From assembly GCF_003473485.1 (NCBI RefSeq), contig NC_053048.1:18167001-18231000 (forward strand): DNA of 64,000 nucleotides, written 5' to 3'. The notes below the pieces were generated by a model. That model did not search any database. It was not told the origin of the DNA and was given only the letters and a program-made list of their open reading frames with translations. Within the stretch, counting starts at the first letter, position 1, and each line of letters starts with the position of its first letter. Position numbers and translations under genes: made by a program. Source of the DNA: Medicago truncatula. Taxonomy: Eukaryota > Streptophyta > Magnoliopsida > Fabales > Fabaceae. This document shows positions 11,805 to 24,070 of the stretch, piece by piece.

Positions 11805-12092
11805 CAGTAGCGCTTTTTTTTTAACCCAAAAAGCGCTATTTAATACTGATTTATTTATAGCGCTTTTCATCAAAAGCGCCATATACCAATATAATTGTTT
11901 TTTATTTAAATATTTATTATTTTTATTGAACCAATAGTGACTCTTTTGAAATAAAGCGCTATATAAAGATAGAAGTATAGATAGCACTTTTTCAAAAAAG
12001 TGCCAGCAAAAGCCCTGTGTTTTGATTTATAGCGCTTTCATGTTAAAAGCGCTATTAATGGAGCGCTATATTTTCCTAATTTTGTAGTAGTG
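11805..12092. repeat. CACTA right terminus and subterminal repeat array
   Basis: This mirrors the left array: AGCGCTTTT and AAAAGCGCTA units near 11811, 11831, 11859, 11871, 11956, 12031 and 12048 lead to the terminal inverted repeat ending at 12092. The spacing is comparable to the left array, so both transposase-binding ends appear to be preserved. Confidence 0.85.
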
Positions 12093-13484
12093 ATTTAACA
12101 TAACAACTATATATATTACAAACACGTGCGAAAGCACGGGTATTTGCCTGGTTTGATTTTAAAAAAGTAAGATATGACATGAGCTATGAAGTACAAAGAT
12201 TTTTAGGATTAGACATGTCACATTGTCCGACACACGTTGGTGCCTAACACTCGTATGACACATGTTCGACACTCCATAAATGATTGTCTGATACTTATAT
12301 GACACTTACACAACACGTGCCAGACAAATTAAAACAAGTGTCCAATTGTTTTTGTTTTTTTCTACTTTGCTTCCAGATACCTTATACTCTCCTTAGACAC
12401 CTTATACTCTCCTTAGACACATCTCAAACACATCTATAAGAGTTAAAGATGTGTCAGAAAAATTGATCAACGAGGAGTTAAATGCATTGAATTTGATTGA
12501 AACATTTTTAGCTTGTCTAATAGTAAATGGATATATAAAGGTCAAATACTATTGTATTTTGTTTTAATTTTTTTAAAGAAATAACTTTTTCAATTATGAG
12601 GAACATATATATTTTAATTATCAATTTTGATTTTTTATAAATAATATTAATGTTTAATTTAATTGTAATAAACAAATTAATATGTGTAGTTGTGTTTGTG
12701 TCCTATATTTTTTTTTAACATTATTAGTATCGATGTGTTTGTGTCGTGTCATGTTTTCTTATCGGGGTTCTTGCTTCATAAGGTATGAGACAAACGTGGC
12801 CAGAAATTACACAACCATCCTTGCAAGCTGCTATCATAGGGTCAAATATCAGATGCCGGCAAATATATTGTATGCATATAAAGAAAATCTTTGTCCCCTT
12901 CAAAAAAGAAAGAAAAACTATGTCTTTATGCATGTTAATTAATATTTAATATAGTGCTATATTCTTTTAAATTTTTGGCAATCCATATCATGACCATTGC
13001 ACCTTAATACGTAGTTTTTTTTTCTAATTAACTTAGAGATAGATTTTCTTTTTGTTTGTTGGACCATCAGTTTTATTTATTTATTTATTTTATTATGCAT
13101 ACATCATGAAGTGATTTTTTAAGCATTTGATCACTATAGAAATATAAATTAACTCCCAAATTTTCAGTCATACTCATACATTAGGTTATTTTGGTGGAAG
13201 TTTCAATCCGATGATGAGGCTGAGGTTCCATGCATATTCCAGTATATTGATTTCTACATTAACTTTGTATTATTCTGAGAATTAGAAGAGAATGGTTCTA
13301 TACATGCCACGAAGATAAGGAAAGTATTGTCAACTATATATGAGCAATTGTCCAATATATGAATATCAAGAAATCGTTGAATATTATTCAGAACTTGGGA
13401 AAATATCTCAGTCTTACCTTGAAAAGATGTAAAACTTGAAAATAGTTTATAAAGATCAGAAACTCTACCCTTACCGACATACTC
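12093..13484. other. Intergenic region with a hairpin next to the CACTA insertion
   Basis: No gene supported. A perfect short hairpin CGTGC-GAAA-GCACG at 12125-12138, followed by GGGT, resembles terminal hairpins of plant Helitrons. 12190-12420 has repeated ACACGTG/GACAC-type words, and a 27-bp unit (ACACCTTATACTCTCCTTAG-like) is duplicated at about 12369-12419. The ORFs at 12682-12942 are low-complexity and show no family features. Confidence 0.35.
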
Positions 13485-13655
13485 GCTCTGTTATAAGCAA
13501 AAAAATATCTCAGTCACTGTTATAAGCAAAAAAATATTTTTTATGTTTATTGCGTAATTAATGTATTTGATTTATATTATAGACTAAATACATAAGTTAA
13601 TCAATGAGTCTAAAAAGTAATTGTTTGCTTATAATAGTAACCGGATGGAGTAATT
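13485..13655. mobile_element. Decayed Stowaway-like MITE
   Basis: The left end CTCGCTCTGTTATAAGCAAAAAAATA and the right end TTGCTTATAATAGTAACCGGATGGAGT are imperfect inverted repeats of the 'CTCCCTCCGT' family that recurs throughout this window. The internal tract TATAAGCAAAAAAATAT is duplicated. Ends are eroded, so exact borders are approximate. Confidence 0.55.
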
Positions 13656-13720
13656 TGGAAGGATGGTTAAATTCAATCTAAAATAATATCAAATTCTATC
13701 TACGGAGCCACTTACTATAT

Positions 13721-13997
13721 TACTCCCTCCGTCTCACAATATTAGTCGTTTAAGATTTATGCACGATTATTAAATAAATGATTAATAATGTTGATTTCAA
13801 TGGTAAAATTAATAGCATTTACTAAAACACCCTTATTAATTATAGTTAGTGAAGTAGTTAAGTTTGATGAAATTAAATAAATAATGGTATAATAGTAGAA
13901 AAGAAAAAAAAAATGTTGTATTGATATCGTAAAGTGACAATTATTTTGAAAAAAAGAAAAAATGCTAAAGGGACAATTGTGAGACAGAGGGAGTGTA
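13721..13997. mobile_element. Stowaway-like MITE (CTCCCTCCGTCTCACAAT ends)
   Basis: The terminal inverted repeats are CTCCCTCCGTCTCACAAT and, in reverse complement at the right end, CACTCCCTCTGTCTCACAAT. Both sides are bounded by TA, the target dinucleotide of Tc1/Mariner-type Stowaway MITEs. The interior is AT-rich, and the 127-residue minus-strand ORF across it has no coding character. Confidence 0.8.
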
Positions 13998-15290
13998 ATT
14001 ATTTTTAGCATGGAGCTGCTTACTATATTATCCTCATACCAAGTAAAATAATGATGAATATGAGAGGGTGTTTTAAAAAACACTTCTCTAATAAATTTCC
14101 CAAAAAAGAAAAAAAAAACTTCTCTAATTGAAAAGGACACCTATCATTGTACAAGTCAATTATATAAGAATTAAGTTAGCTCAAATTGAAAACTTAAGAT
14201 TTAGAAATATATTGTAAGAAAGAAAGAACAAATCAGCGAAGGAAGTAGCTTAGGAAGTTCCCTTTTAAGACCGACAAGAAACAAAGTATTTTTTTAAGCC
14301 GCAGTGATTACTCTATTTTGAAATAAGCATGGCATTACTCATGCATAATCTTCCATTGACTTTTCTCTAGTCAAACATCTAGGTTTTGTTTGTTGTATGA
14401 CTAATCTAATTGGAGCCACTGGTCCATTGATCATGAAGATATTACTACATGAACTTTTTTTTTTTATTTTTTAAAAAATAAATTATATTCATTCATTCAA
14501 ATTGATAGTGTACATTGATATAATGAAAATTCGTTAAAAACAAAAAGATAAATTTGTGAACACACTCACAACATCCATGTTAATAGCATAAAACAGCAAG
14601 GTACTGAAGCTTACGCATATGACTATATTTAAGTCTCCGGAATACCCATGTCTCTGGATCTGCAACGTTGACGACTCCAAAGTCGTTGATTTGATCTGCA
14701 CTTGATCGAAGTTGATCTGACAATCTGAGCCAAAACAAGAAAAACAAACAACGTCGCACAAAGACGATGAACAAAACAACGTCGTACTAAGACGACGAAA
14801 TCACAAAAGAAAAAACGAAATAGATGTTAAAATCACTTATTTCATTAAAAGGGAAATAGAAAAAATGAGTTAGAAGGGTTATTTTGGATATAAAAAAAAA
14901 CCCAAATCACCCCTCTTTGGTGAATGAAAGTGAAGAAACTAGGTTTTGGTGACGGCTTTCAAGAGATGATGGGATTTCTAAATGAATTTTTTTATATGAT
15001 TATATTACTACATAGATATATGTGATATATGGATTAGCTTCTTTATGAACTACATTTCTTCCAAAAATATTCAGGAGACTTTTGATAAAATACATTATTC
15101 TTTCTTCTAGTTTTTTTTATAAGCAAAAATTTATTAATATATTTGCAAAGTAGCACCAGACATGCAAAACCAATTTAGCACAAAATAAATAGGAAAGTAA
15201 GAATGATGGGGATTTTTAATACTCATGCACAAGGTCAATGAATCAATATTATGAGTTATGACACTATCTTTGTTGCAAAACATTTCTGGA
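13998..15290 (+). promoter_or_regulatory. Upstream region of GLR copy 1, with a block shared with copy 2
   Basis: The stretch around 14215-14330 contains GGAAGTTCCCTTTTAAG and AAGCCGCAGTGATTACTC. Near-identical words (GAAAGTTCCCTTGTTAAG; GAAGCCGCAATGATTGCTC) occur at about 22057-22125 upstream of GLR copy 2. This shared block lies roughly 1 kb ahead of the copy 1 start and 1.7 kb ahead of the copy 2 start, so it was part of the duplicated unit and may hold promoter sequence. 14640-14800 has repeated ACGTCG/ACGACG words of unknown meaning. Confidence 0.5.
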
Positions 15291-18200
15291 ATGGGAAGGA
15301 AATCTTCATCACAACTCATCAATATTCTGTGCTTCAATATTATCTTGCAATTGTTAGCATGTTCAAGGGTGCAAAGAAGCTATTCCTTAGAGCCACAAAG
15401 GACCAATAATATAAGTATAGGTGCTGTTCTTGATTTGGTTTCATTAATGGGAAAACACCAGAAGATAGCAATGGAAATTGCAGTGGAAGAGTTCAACAAC
15501 CAATCTAGTTCTTCCAAGCTGAATTTGCAGATAAAAGATTCACATGGAAATTCTGCTCAAGTAATTGCAAGTGGTAATTTATCTTCTATCTTTTTTTTTC
15601 TTGTGACAAACTTCTATCTTCTTCTCTTTTGTTTTGTTTTCTTTTTAGTTGTTCATGAGTTTCCAAACCAAGTTCAAATATAGTTTCTTTCCTTTTCTTT
15701 GCCATTTTAAAAATGACTATAGTTTTCTTTTTGAGAAATGTTAACCCGTGCCCTGACCACTCTTTAAGGATCATAAATGATAAGTATATTTATTAAAATG
15801 TGTGTATTGAAAATTGAAATATTTGATTTTTTTGAATAATAATTGCTTATTTAGGAATACTTAAAAAGTGCTCCGGAAACACTTGTTAACAAGATCATGT
15901 ATGTGGAACTTTTTAATCTGACCAGATCATCAGACGCCATACGACATACTATGTTTTTTGTGACCTTTTATCAACTTTTGAGTAATCTATAAATAATTTT
16001 GCGTTTTGAAATTGTAATAGGTACAATTCCTTAGGAGCTTTTCGTATGATTCTTAACTAAATTCATCATGATTTTCTTAAATCCATATTTTTTTTAAAGT
16101 TTATTATATCCAAAAAAGATGTATTTCTTATAGTTTGTTATATCCATTTTTTAGTTACGGGCTATACAAAAAACGCTTAGAGAATTGTATATAAGTTTTG
16201 TCCTTTGATATTTTTTTTTTAGCACATAAGTATAAGTCATATTTTATCCTCTAATATTTGGAAAATCTAGAGGGACAAAAATTAAATTTATAAAATTTTA
16301 GATAATATCTTAACGAAAACATGAAAAATTAAAATATCATTACAATCAACCGTTAGTAAGACACTTAGTCAAAAGAAAAAAAAACCATTAGTGAGACATG
16401 GTGTTTGGGTAGATTGAACGTGCCGGCTTGTTTGTTTTACGAGTGGAGTTGGAACCCAAGGGAGTGCTTGTTGTGATGACTTTTAGAGTTGCGGGTGGTG
16501 GCTAGCTGCGGGTTGGAGGGCTCTTTGTTTGTTTTGTTTCCTTCTGCGTTTCTGCTATTTGCGTCTGCAGCTGCTTTCATTTGTATGTGCGGTTTGGTCC
16601 ATACCTATTGGGTGTTTATGTTTTTCTGTCGCTTAGAGTTGTTAGGTGCGTCTTGCACCGGCTTGGCGCTAATAAAATTTGCTGATTCAAAAAAAAAAAA
16701 AAAAAACATGTGTTACAATGGTATAAAAAATTTTGGTCAAATAAAGTTACAATGGTATAAAAACTTTTGGTCAAATAAAAATAGTGGTATAAAAACTATG
16801 TTAACTCTTTTCCTACATTAAAAGCTCTTCCTTTTCTTGTGAATCTAGCAAGAAGAGAGTTATTTACATGAACATATCTCATTAACGGCTGATTGTGAAG
16901 ATTTCAGAAAAAATACATTCTAATAGAGTTGGGTATGATTCATATTTGTTTAAAAATGGACATACACTCGAGCATAAAGAAAAGAGCTGAAAGCGCAACG
17001 AGCACAGCGAAGCGAGAGTCCCTACCATTGGGCTTGGCCCAATTCGTTTGTTAAATTATGACTAGGAAGGTTGTGGTGCATGGTCGAAACCTCCTGTAAT
17101 ACGGTTCATGGGTAAACTTCTAATCTGGACCGTAGTATTTAAACAAAAATGTGTACTTTAAACCTCAATATTATTTAAAAGAAAACTATAATAGCTACTT
17201 TGTTGAAACGTAAGTACAATTGATCGAACTTGGTAATCAATCACTGTGTTCTGGTACATTTATTTATCTGCTTTCTTCAGAGTCATATTTGTTATTCTAA
17301 CAAATATTTTCACTCTTTGATAAATATAGTTATGGATCTCTCACAAAGAAACCAAGTGCATGCCATCATAGGAACTATCACACACAATGAAGCAACACTG
17401 GCAAGTGAATTCAGTGACACAATAAAGAACATTCCAATCATGTCTCTAACTTCATTCGCAGCCAAACCAGAATTATTATCTCCAAGATTGCCACATTTCA
17501 TTAAAGTAGGGGATGATATTAACCTTCACATGCAATGCATTGCAGCAATTGTAGGAAAATTCAAATGGAAAAAGGTGACAGTAATTTATGAACTTAATAA
17601 TGACTTGGCCTCGGATCCGGGGATACTACTAAGCCTCTCTTATTCCCTTAGACTTGTTGGTTCTGAGATTGATAACCATTTAGCTTTTCCTTCGTTAGCA
17701 ACTCTTTCAGATCCAAAATCTATGATTGAAAAAGAGCTTAATAGCTTGAAAAAGAAGAGTAATAGGGTATTCTTGATTGTTCATTCTTCTTTAGAGTTGG
17801 CTAACATTCTTTGTGAAAAAGCAAAAGAAATAGGTTTGATGGAAAAAGGTTCGGCGTGGATTATCCCGAATGAAGTTGCTGGCCTTCTTGATTCAGTTAA
17901 CTCTTCTGTTATCTTCAACATGCAAGGTGTTGTTGGATTTAAAACACACTTTATGGAAATGAATGAGACCTTTAGAAAATTTAAATTCAAATTCCAAAGA
18001 AAGTTTGCACTAGAATACCCTGAAGAAGATAGCATTAACCCAAGTATCTTTGCATTTCAAGCATATGATGCAACTAAAGCTATTGTTGAAACTGCAAAAA
18101 AATCATCACAAGGAAAGTTAAGACTTGAAGAAATCTCCGAAACGATTTTGTCACCAACCTTCAACATAATTAATGTGATAGGGAAAAGTTATAGAGAAAT

Positions 18201-20711
18201 GGCATTTTGGTCTCCATCACTTGGTTTTTCCAAGAACATTGCTGGCTATAATAAGGCAATGGAGATAAATACAAATAATGATGATTCGAATGAAGTTTTC
18301 AAAACAGTTTATTGGCCTGGAGAATTATTATCGGTTCCAAAGGGTCACAATAATGAGGAAAGGTTTTTGAGAATAGGAATACCTTCCAATGGTGCTTTTT
18401 CTCAGTTTGTGAATATGGAATATGACCAGAGCAAGAACGAAACTTTCTTCTCTGGTTTCTCAATCAATGTCTTTGAAGCAGCTGTCAAACGCTTACCTTA
18501 TGATTTAAATTACAACTTTTCTCCCTTCGGAGGCTCCTATGATGAAATGGTTGATCAAGTCTACAATAAGGTACTGTAAGTTGTAACTATAAACTAGTTT
18601 ATCGAGCTTGCTTTTTCGTGCCTCTAGTTTGCTTTAATCACAATTCTAGTCTCTCAGTTTTTAAACGACTTATGCATTTTGAGGCTGAATTTTGATGACG
18701 AAGAACACAAGACACTTATGTGGTGGCAACTTAGTTGGTTATATGACTCTCTAATGAATTCTCAGTAAATAATTAACTTCTATTTATTCGAAATATGCAT
18801 CAATTTATGTCATAAAGAAACCAAATTCGATGCAAGACATTGTCGAAGTAGATTCTCACTTAATAATTATGCCGTCAATTAAGTTACCACATAAGTATCT
18901 TACTTGTCACATCATCAAAAGGCAATCCCAAATACTTAGGTGGAGAGAATATCCGGCATTTTTTAGTCAACAAAAAAAAATATCAGACATTTTAAAACTT
19001 AGTCGACCAAAATCGTGAAATTAAAATCCTTTTGTATTTCTTATTTTTGTTGTTGCTTCTGCATAATACAGACATAAAATTTTGTTTCTGATGCAGACAT
19101 TAGATGCTGCTGTTGGTGATACATCAATAGTGGCATACCGATACCATTTAGTGGACTTCTCACAACCTTATGTTGAATCTGGCCTTCACATGGTGGTTAC
19201 CGAACAACCGGAAAAATCGAAAGAAACATGGATGTTTTTGCATGCCTTTAAAAAAGAGATGTGGCTGATGATGATAGCTATGCATATTTTTCTTGGATTT
19301 GTTATTTGGCTGATTGAAAGAGAAGTAAATGAAGATCTAAAGGGATTAGGGTCTATGCTTTGGTTTTTAGTCACTGTACTATTTTATGCACACAGTAAGT
19401 CCTTTAACTTGATGCCTAAGCATGTTCATTTGAGTACTAGTTATAGCTTTTCACAAAATCACACTCATTTTTATTATTTTGAGACGAAGATTCTTAATTC
19501 TTGATACATATTCAATATGCAGGAGAACCAATAAGAAGACCCTTAGCACGAGTTGTGCTGACACCATGGTTCTTTGCTATTTTCATTGTGACAAATAGTT
19601 TCACGGCAAGTTTGACATCCATAACTATTTCACAAGTAAAGCCATCGGTGTTAAATATCGAGACCCTTAAAGAAAGAAATTCCCCGATTGGTTGTGATGG
19701 AAATTCTTTTATTGTCAAGTATTTGACTGAAGTACTACGTTTCAAGCATGAGAACATCAGAAATTTCAGTTCCATTAATGACTACCCTGCTGCCTTTGAG
19801 AACAAGGAAATAGAAGCCGCCTTTTTTGTCGCACCTCACGCTAAAGTATTTCTAGCAAAGTACGCATGTAAGGGCCTCATCAAAGCAGGGAACACTTTCA
19901 GGCTTGGTGGCTTTGGTTTTGTGGGTTTCTCTCCTCTCATTGTCACTGAATTTTTGACATGTTTGGTAGAAGTGAAATTGGGGTAATTTAGATTAAAATT
20001 TTAGACCTAATCGATGTTTCCATAAACTAAAACTAATATTTGAACACTCATTATGTGCGCAACCACGATTGTGACCTCATTAGGATTAGTTGTATTTAAC
20101 CATATTTTTCTACAATATACGGACCGAGACTGTAGCTTTAATTTGAAACCTTAACTAAGCATTCTTTTCTTAATTTTTATGAAACTGATCCAAATTTTGT
20201 GTTAATGACTCCATAGGTATTTCCAAAAGGTTCGAGTCTTGCGGCAGACATATCAGAGGCAGTGTTGAATATGATAGAGAGTGGAGAAACAGAAGAACTA
20301 GAAAAAGATATGTTGAATGAGATTGAGAATGAAAGCAAAGCCAATTGTTCTTCTTTAGAGAGAAAGGGAAAAAATAATTCATCCATAGGCCTTTCGCCTT
20401 TCCTTGGTCTATTTTCGATCTGTTCGACTTTTGCTATTCTTGCTTTATCATATCACGTGATTTGTTTGTTGGTGAAAAATGTAGAGACCTTAAAGAATTA
20501 CACAATATTAACATTAAAACAGTTATGGAGAATATGGAGATGGACAACCAATTTTTTTTCTCGGTGCTGTTCGAAACTCCAATCAAGGATCGTGACAAGA
20601 GTACGTAGTTGCACAGAAACAAGAAATGCAGAAGAGAATGTCACAAATAGCCAGCAAATCCCAGTGGTGATTGAGCTTGTTGATAGTGTACTGGCTGCTC
20701 ATGCTTCATGA
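15291..20711 (+). CDS. GLR: Glutamate receptor-like cation channel (GLR), intact copy
   Basis: Five exons joined in frame: 15291-15573, 17330-18570, 19097-19394, 19523-19920 and 20217-20711, giving 904 residues, normal for plant GLRs. The ATG at 15291 (MGRKSSSQ) aligns with the start of copy 2; an in-frame ATG at 15258 is possible. A hydrophobic signal peptide (about 1-32) is followed by an amino-terminal ligand-binding fold (about 35-400, with ISIGAVLDL and QVHAIIGT). Next are the S1 half of the agonist domain from about 439 ([15 protein letters not shown]), M1 (about 563-582, [15 protein letters not shown]), the pore loop (about 593-607, [15 protein letters not shown]), M3 with SFTASLTS (about 617-640), S2 with [16 protein letters not shown], and M4 (about 805-826). 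The linker before the pore is shorter than the usual plant RGPPQHQ-type segment. The family forms amino-acid-gated calcium-permeable channels at the plasma membrane and endomembranes. The clade 2 assignment is inference. Confidence 0.93.
16430..16706 (+). mobile_element. 5'-truncated LINE 3' end in GLR intron 1
   Basis: A G/T-rich segment ends in GCGCTAATAAAATTTGCTGATTC followed by a run of about 18 A (16689-16706), the layout of a non-LTR retrotransposon 3' untranslated end with a polyadenylation-like AATAAA. It is inserted in the same orientation as the gene inside the 1.76-kb first intron. Just after it, a ~34-bp unit (TACAATGGTATAAAAA...GGTCAAATAAA) is repeated in tandem at 16714-16781. 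No target duplication was identified. Confidence 0.65.
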
Positions 20712-21334
20712 ACATTTCATGTTTCATACTACTGTAAAAATTAGATTATTATGCTGCCAAATATTTAAAGATATTGTATAATTAATTTTAATTAGATACT
20801 ATGACAGGTTTTGTTGATGGTTTGTAATGAGCTAGGTACAAAGATTAGTTATTTTGTGTTAGTTACATTATAACTAACTTCGGTAACTAGTTTTTCTTTT
20901 GTTGTTCATCAGCATGTATGCATATGTAAATACTAATTATTGTAAGAATTATAACCATGATCATGCATATGAATGCAGCACTATATCATATTTAATGCTA
21001 TTTGCACATAAATACCTATAAAATTAATGTAACTTTAACCAAGTGATTAAGTTTAAATAGTTAATAAACTCCTTCTACTGACTAATCATTCACGAGAATG
21101 GTCAGACTTTACTTATATTTCAATGAAACTTCAAATTATTAGGAACCTTGCTCCTAAGAATAGCCGAGTTAACACCATATTAATAGCAATGTTACTTTTT
21201 ATTTTCAATAAACTCTTGTATGTTTATAGAACAATTTTTCATGAAAGACAATTTAGAAAATACAACCTCTTTGTTTTTTTATTACTTTTAATTTAGAAGA
21301 CCATTAAATGAAACTAATATTTATTTTTAGAAGG
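20712..21334. other. 3' flank of GLR copy 1
   Basis: No gene. 20735-20790 (GCTGCCAAATATTTAAAGAT) and 20925-20955 (GCATATGTAAATACTAATTATTGTAAGAATT) are matched by similar sequence at 28688-28720 and 28918-28950 after copy 2. The duplication unit therefore runs past the coding ends. Confidence 0.5.
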
Positions 21335-21945
21335 AGGAGATGTTACAGGAGTGTATCATATTACTTTGTGCTGTTTCTTTGCAGTTTGATGTTACAGATT
21401 TCTGGAGGTGGGAGCTTGATCCATCCGAAGGTTACACGGTTTGTGCTGCTTATAACTTTTTAGCTACACAGGTTAACTCCTATAGTAGATCAAAGGGCGG
21501 ACCTGGCTCTTTATGGCAGGCGGTGCGGTCCTGGCTTAGGGTGTCGGGACCGAATACTGACATCATTTTCGATCACTTTTATTAGTTCAGTCATTCAGCT
21601 GGAGGTTTACACGCAAGGCGCTCTTTTTTGCAGCTAGTTTGGCTTCTTTGTGTTTGGACTATTTGGAGTGATTGCAATATTAGATTGTTTAATATTGTAG
21701 AGAACTTCATAGTTCAATTGTTAGATAAAGTAAAGCACACCTCGTTACGGTGACTACATACTAGTAATGTTAACTTTGTTTACGATTTTAGTTCGTGGTG
21801 GTCAAGCCCATTGCTTTGTTTCGGCATTGACTAAGTGTTACTGTACTTGTGATAGATTCTAATTATTAAGAGTCCCTTGAATACACCTTGTGCTTGGAAA
21901 ATGTCCTAAATGTTAATATATTTCATTTTTTATTGTTTAAAAAAG
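21335..21945 (+). pseudogene. LINE reverse-transcriptase C-terminal fragment
   Basis: The frame from 21340 gives FWRWELDPSEGYTVCAAYNF, typical of the segment downstream of the RT domain in plant LINE ORF2 proteins (WxLDPxxGYTVRxxY). After an apparent internal deletion near 21550, another frame reads SAGGLHARRSFLQLVWLLCVWTIW and then SSWWSSPLLCFGI, the usual LINE C-terminus. The piece is 5'-truncated and has frame breaks. It lies between the two GLR copies. Confidence 0.75.
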
Positions 21946-22375
21946 ATTTAGTTTTGTCAGAATTAATTTTATAAGTAAGATTTATAAGATTAGTCAATTG
22001 AGTTGGAAATATGTGGGAAGAAGAAAGAAGAAAAATTCAAAGGTAGGAGTAGATTGGAAAGTTCCCTTGTTAAGAGTTAAGAACGATTCAAACTAAAATC
22101 GGTTTTGAAGCCGCAATGATTGCTCGATCTGAATGAAGCATCGCTTCTCGTGCAATAGTCTTCGTTGACGAACATAGTTTGTTTCTTTTATAGTAGTAGT
22201 AACTGGTTCAAATTATTTAGATAATTAACTACCGGAGATAATACCTGGATTCTTTTCTTTAGGAAGAATAATTGCTACATTTTTAAATAAAATATTGAGG
22301 CGACTTTTGGAAGAAAAAGAATAATTAAGTATATATCATATCATTGTTGTATAAGTGGGAGATTTTGTAGAAGTA
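21946..22375. other. Conserved upstream block of GLR copy 2
   Basis: No gene. 22010-22155 repeats the block described upstream of copy 1 (AAGTTCCCTTGTTAAG, GAAGCCGCAATGATTGCTC), marking the left part of the second duplicated unit. Confidence 0.45.
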
Positions 22376-23184
22376 GGTTCCCTTTGGATAAACAGCTTAT
22401 ATAGATGTTTATAACATTAAGGCTTATAACATTAGAGTTTATATCATAAGCCCTTATATTTGATAAGCTATTTATGTTTGGATATGTACACTAAAAAATA
22501 CTTACATAAATTGAAGTGTTTGGATGTGACATTACATAAGCAATTATCGAAATTTTAAATATTTTTAATTTAATAAAAAAATCAAAGAATCAAACCACAA
22601 TTATCAAGATTTTTTTTGATAAAATTAATCAAGATGTAAAAAAAATATTATAATATATTAATTATAATTATATATATAATATAATCAATATTCGTCCTTA
22701 AAAAAAAATATCAATATTCATATAATAAAAAATTAACATTAGATAAGTATATAGTTACGTAACAAAAAAATATTCATATAAGAAAAAAATACTTATATTC
22801 AGTTTTATTGTGTTACGTAACAAAAAAAATAATAAAAATCTTCCTTCAAAAAAAAATAAAAATCTTAGTTACGTGTTTTAAATTAGTAAGATAAGTATAT
22901 AGTAATTTTGTTACTTATGCACCACCAAAGATAACTAACATTATAATTAAAATATATGTTTTGAAAAAGTGGATCTAGAGAGAATCGAAGGAGGTTACAT
23001 AAATTTATAAGCTCCTTGTTAAGCCGAAGGGTAAGCTGAAAATTTAGGCTTATTAAAATATGACATAAGCAGCTTATGAAACTATGATAAGCTATTTTTA
23101 TTTATTTACCCAAACACCTTTAAAAAAGCTTATGGGAGTAGATAAGTCCACATAAACTCAAAATAAGTCAATCCAAACGGGACC
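22376..23184. mobile_element. MITE with GGTYCC-TTTGGAT inverted ends
   Basis: The left end is GGTTCCCTTTGGATAAACAG, and the right end in reverse complement is GGTCCCGTTTGGATTGACTT. Related left ends occur at 35703 (GCCTGTTTGGATAAACAGCTTAT) and 56409-56872, so this is a family. The interior is AT-rich without coding potential. It adds about 0.8 kb between the conserved upstream block and the GLR copy 2 start. Target duplication not resolved. Confidence 0.65.
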
Positions 23185-23755
23185 GTAGTTGATCCAACTC
23201 CAATTTTACAAAAAATTGTTGACACTTTTTTTTTTTTTTTACTACAAAGCATTTGACAATAGTATATGCCATAATTATATAATTTTATATGTTAGTCTTT
23301 CTGCTAATAATAATCTCCCTCTCTCTTATTAGATGACGTATTTGATAATTTAGAAATATTTTAGTCATATTTTTCTACTAATATACAAAGATAAATAATA
23401 TCATAAGATGTTGTTGGATTCGTCTCGATTAATATTTTCAAAATATTAAATTTTCATAATATTTTCAAATAGATAATTAAAGATAAAAAAATATGCATTG
23501 GTATGTGTGTCTGAGCCAACTAGATCATCTAACATGGGACGGAGGGAGTAATTTTTTAGTTAATAGAGTGAAAATTAAATATTTGCGTTTTTTTATTAAA
23601 AAAAGTTAAACTAACGCACCAAAATTAACCTATGAAATAATCAAAGATAAACACACTCGTGAATATTCCCAAAGAGTTGAAAGTAATTAAAGGAAATTAA
23701 ACGAAAATGGGTTTATTAATACTCATGACACTCATGGTAGCTAAACATTTCGGTA
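23185..23755. other. Proximal 5' flank of GLR copy 2
   Basis: AT-rich with no gene. A lone Stowaway-type end (GGGACGGAGGGAGTA, 23536-23550) is present without a recognisable left partner. The T-rich tract at 23226-23240 is simple sequence. Confidence 0.4.
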
Positions 23756-24070
23756 ATGGGAAGGAATACATCATTGAAACTCAATTTATGCTTCAATATT
23801 GTCCTGCACTTGCTAGCATGGTCAATGGTGCAAAGGGTCAACTCCTTAGTGCCACAAAGGACCAATAATATAAGCATAGGTGCTGTGCTTGATTTGGGTT
23901 CATTAATGGGAAAGCACCAGAAGATAGCAATAGAAATTGCAGTGCATGAGTTCAATAACCAAACGAGTTCTTCTTCTAAGCTGGATTTGCAGATAAAAGA
24001 CTCTCATGGAGATTCTGCTCAAGTAATTGCAAATGGTATTGTTCCCTCCAACTTTTTTTCATTCTTTTTT

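Larger units (their letters stand above)
1378..12092 (-). mobile_element. Complete CACTA (En/Spm) DNA transposon, 10.7 kb
   Basis: The left end reads CACTACTACAAAAATGGGC from 1378, and the right end is its reverse complement (...TTTTGTAGTAGTG ending at 12092). Both flanks show the 3-bp sequence ATT (1375-1377 and 12093-12095), the target-duplication length expected of CACTA elements. Both subterminal regions are packed with AGCGCT/TAGCGCTTTT motifs in both orientations, as in TNPA-type binding arrays. The interior carries a tnp2 transposase gene and a second gene with a Ulp1-like protease end, both on the minus strand and both broken. A foldback MITE (10921-11366) and a tRNA-like relic (11618-11756) are nested near the right end. 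The intact ends suggest it moved with its ends recognised and its genes decayed afterwards, or that it was mobilised in trans. Confidence 0.95.

Noticed and set aside
13757..14140. 127-residue minus-strand ORF
   Set aside because: It runs through the Stowaway-like MITE and is made of A/T-rich codons (Phe, Ile, Asn), so chance.
17310..18035. Minus-strand ORFs across GLR exon 2
   Set aside because: Antisense shadows of a well-supported exon; the same shadow recurs in copy 2.
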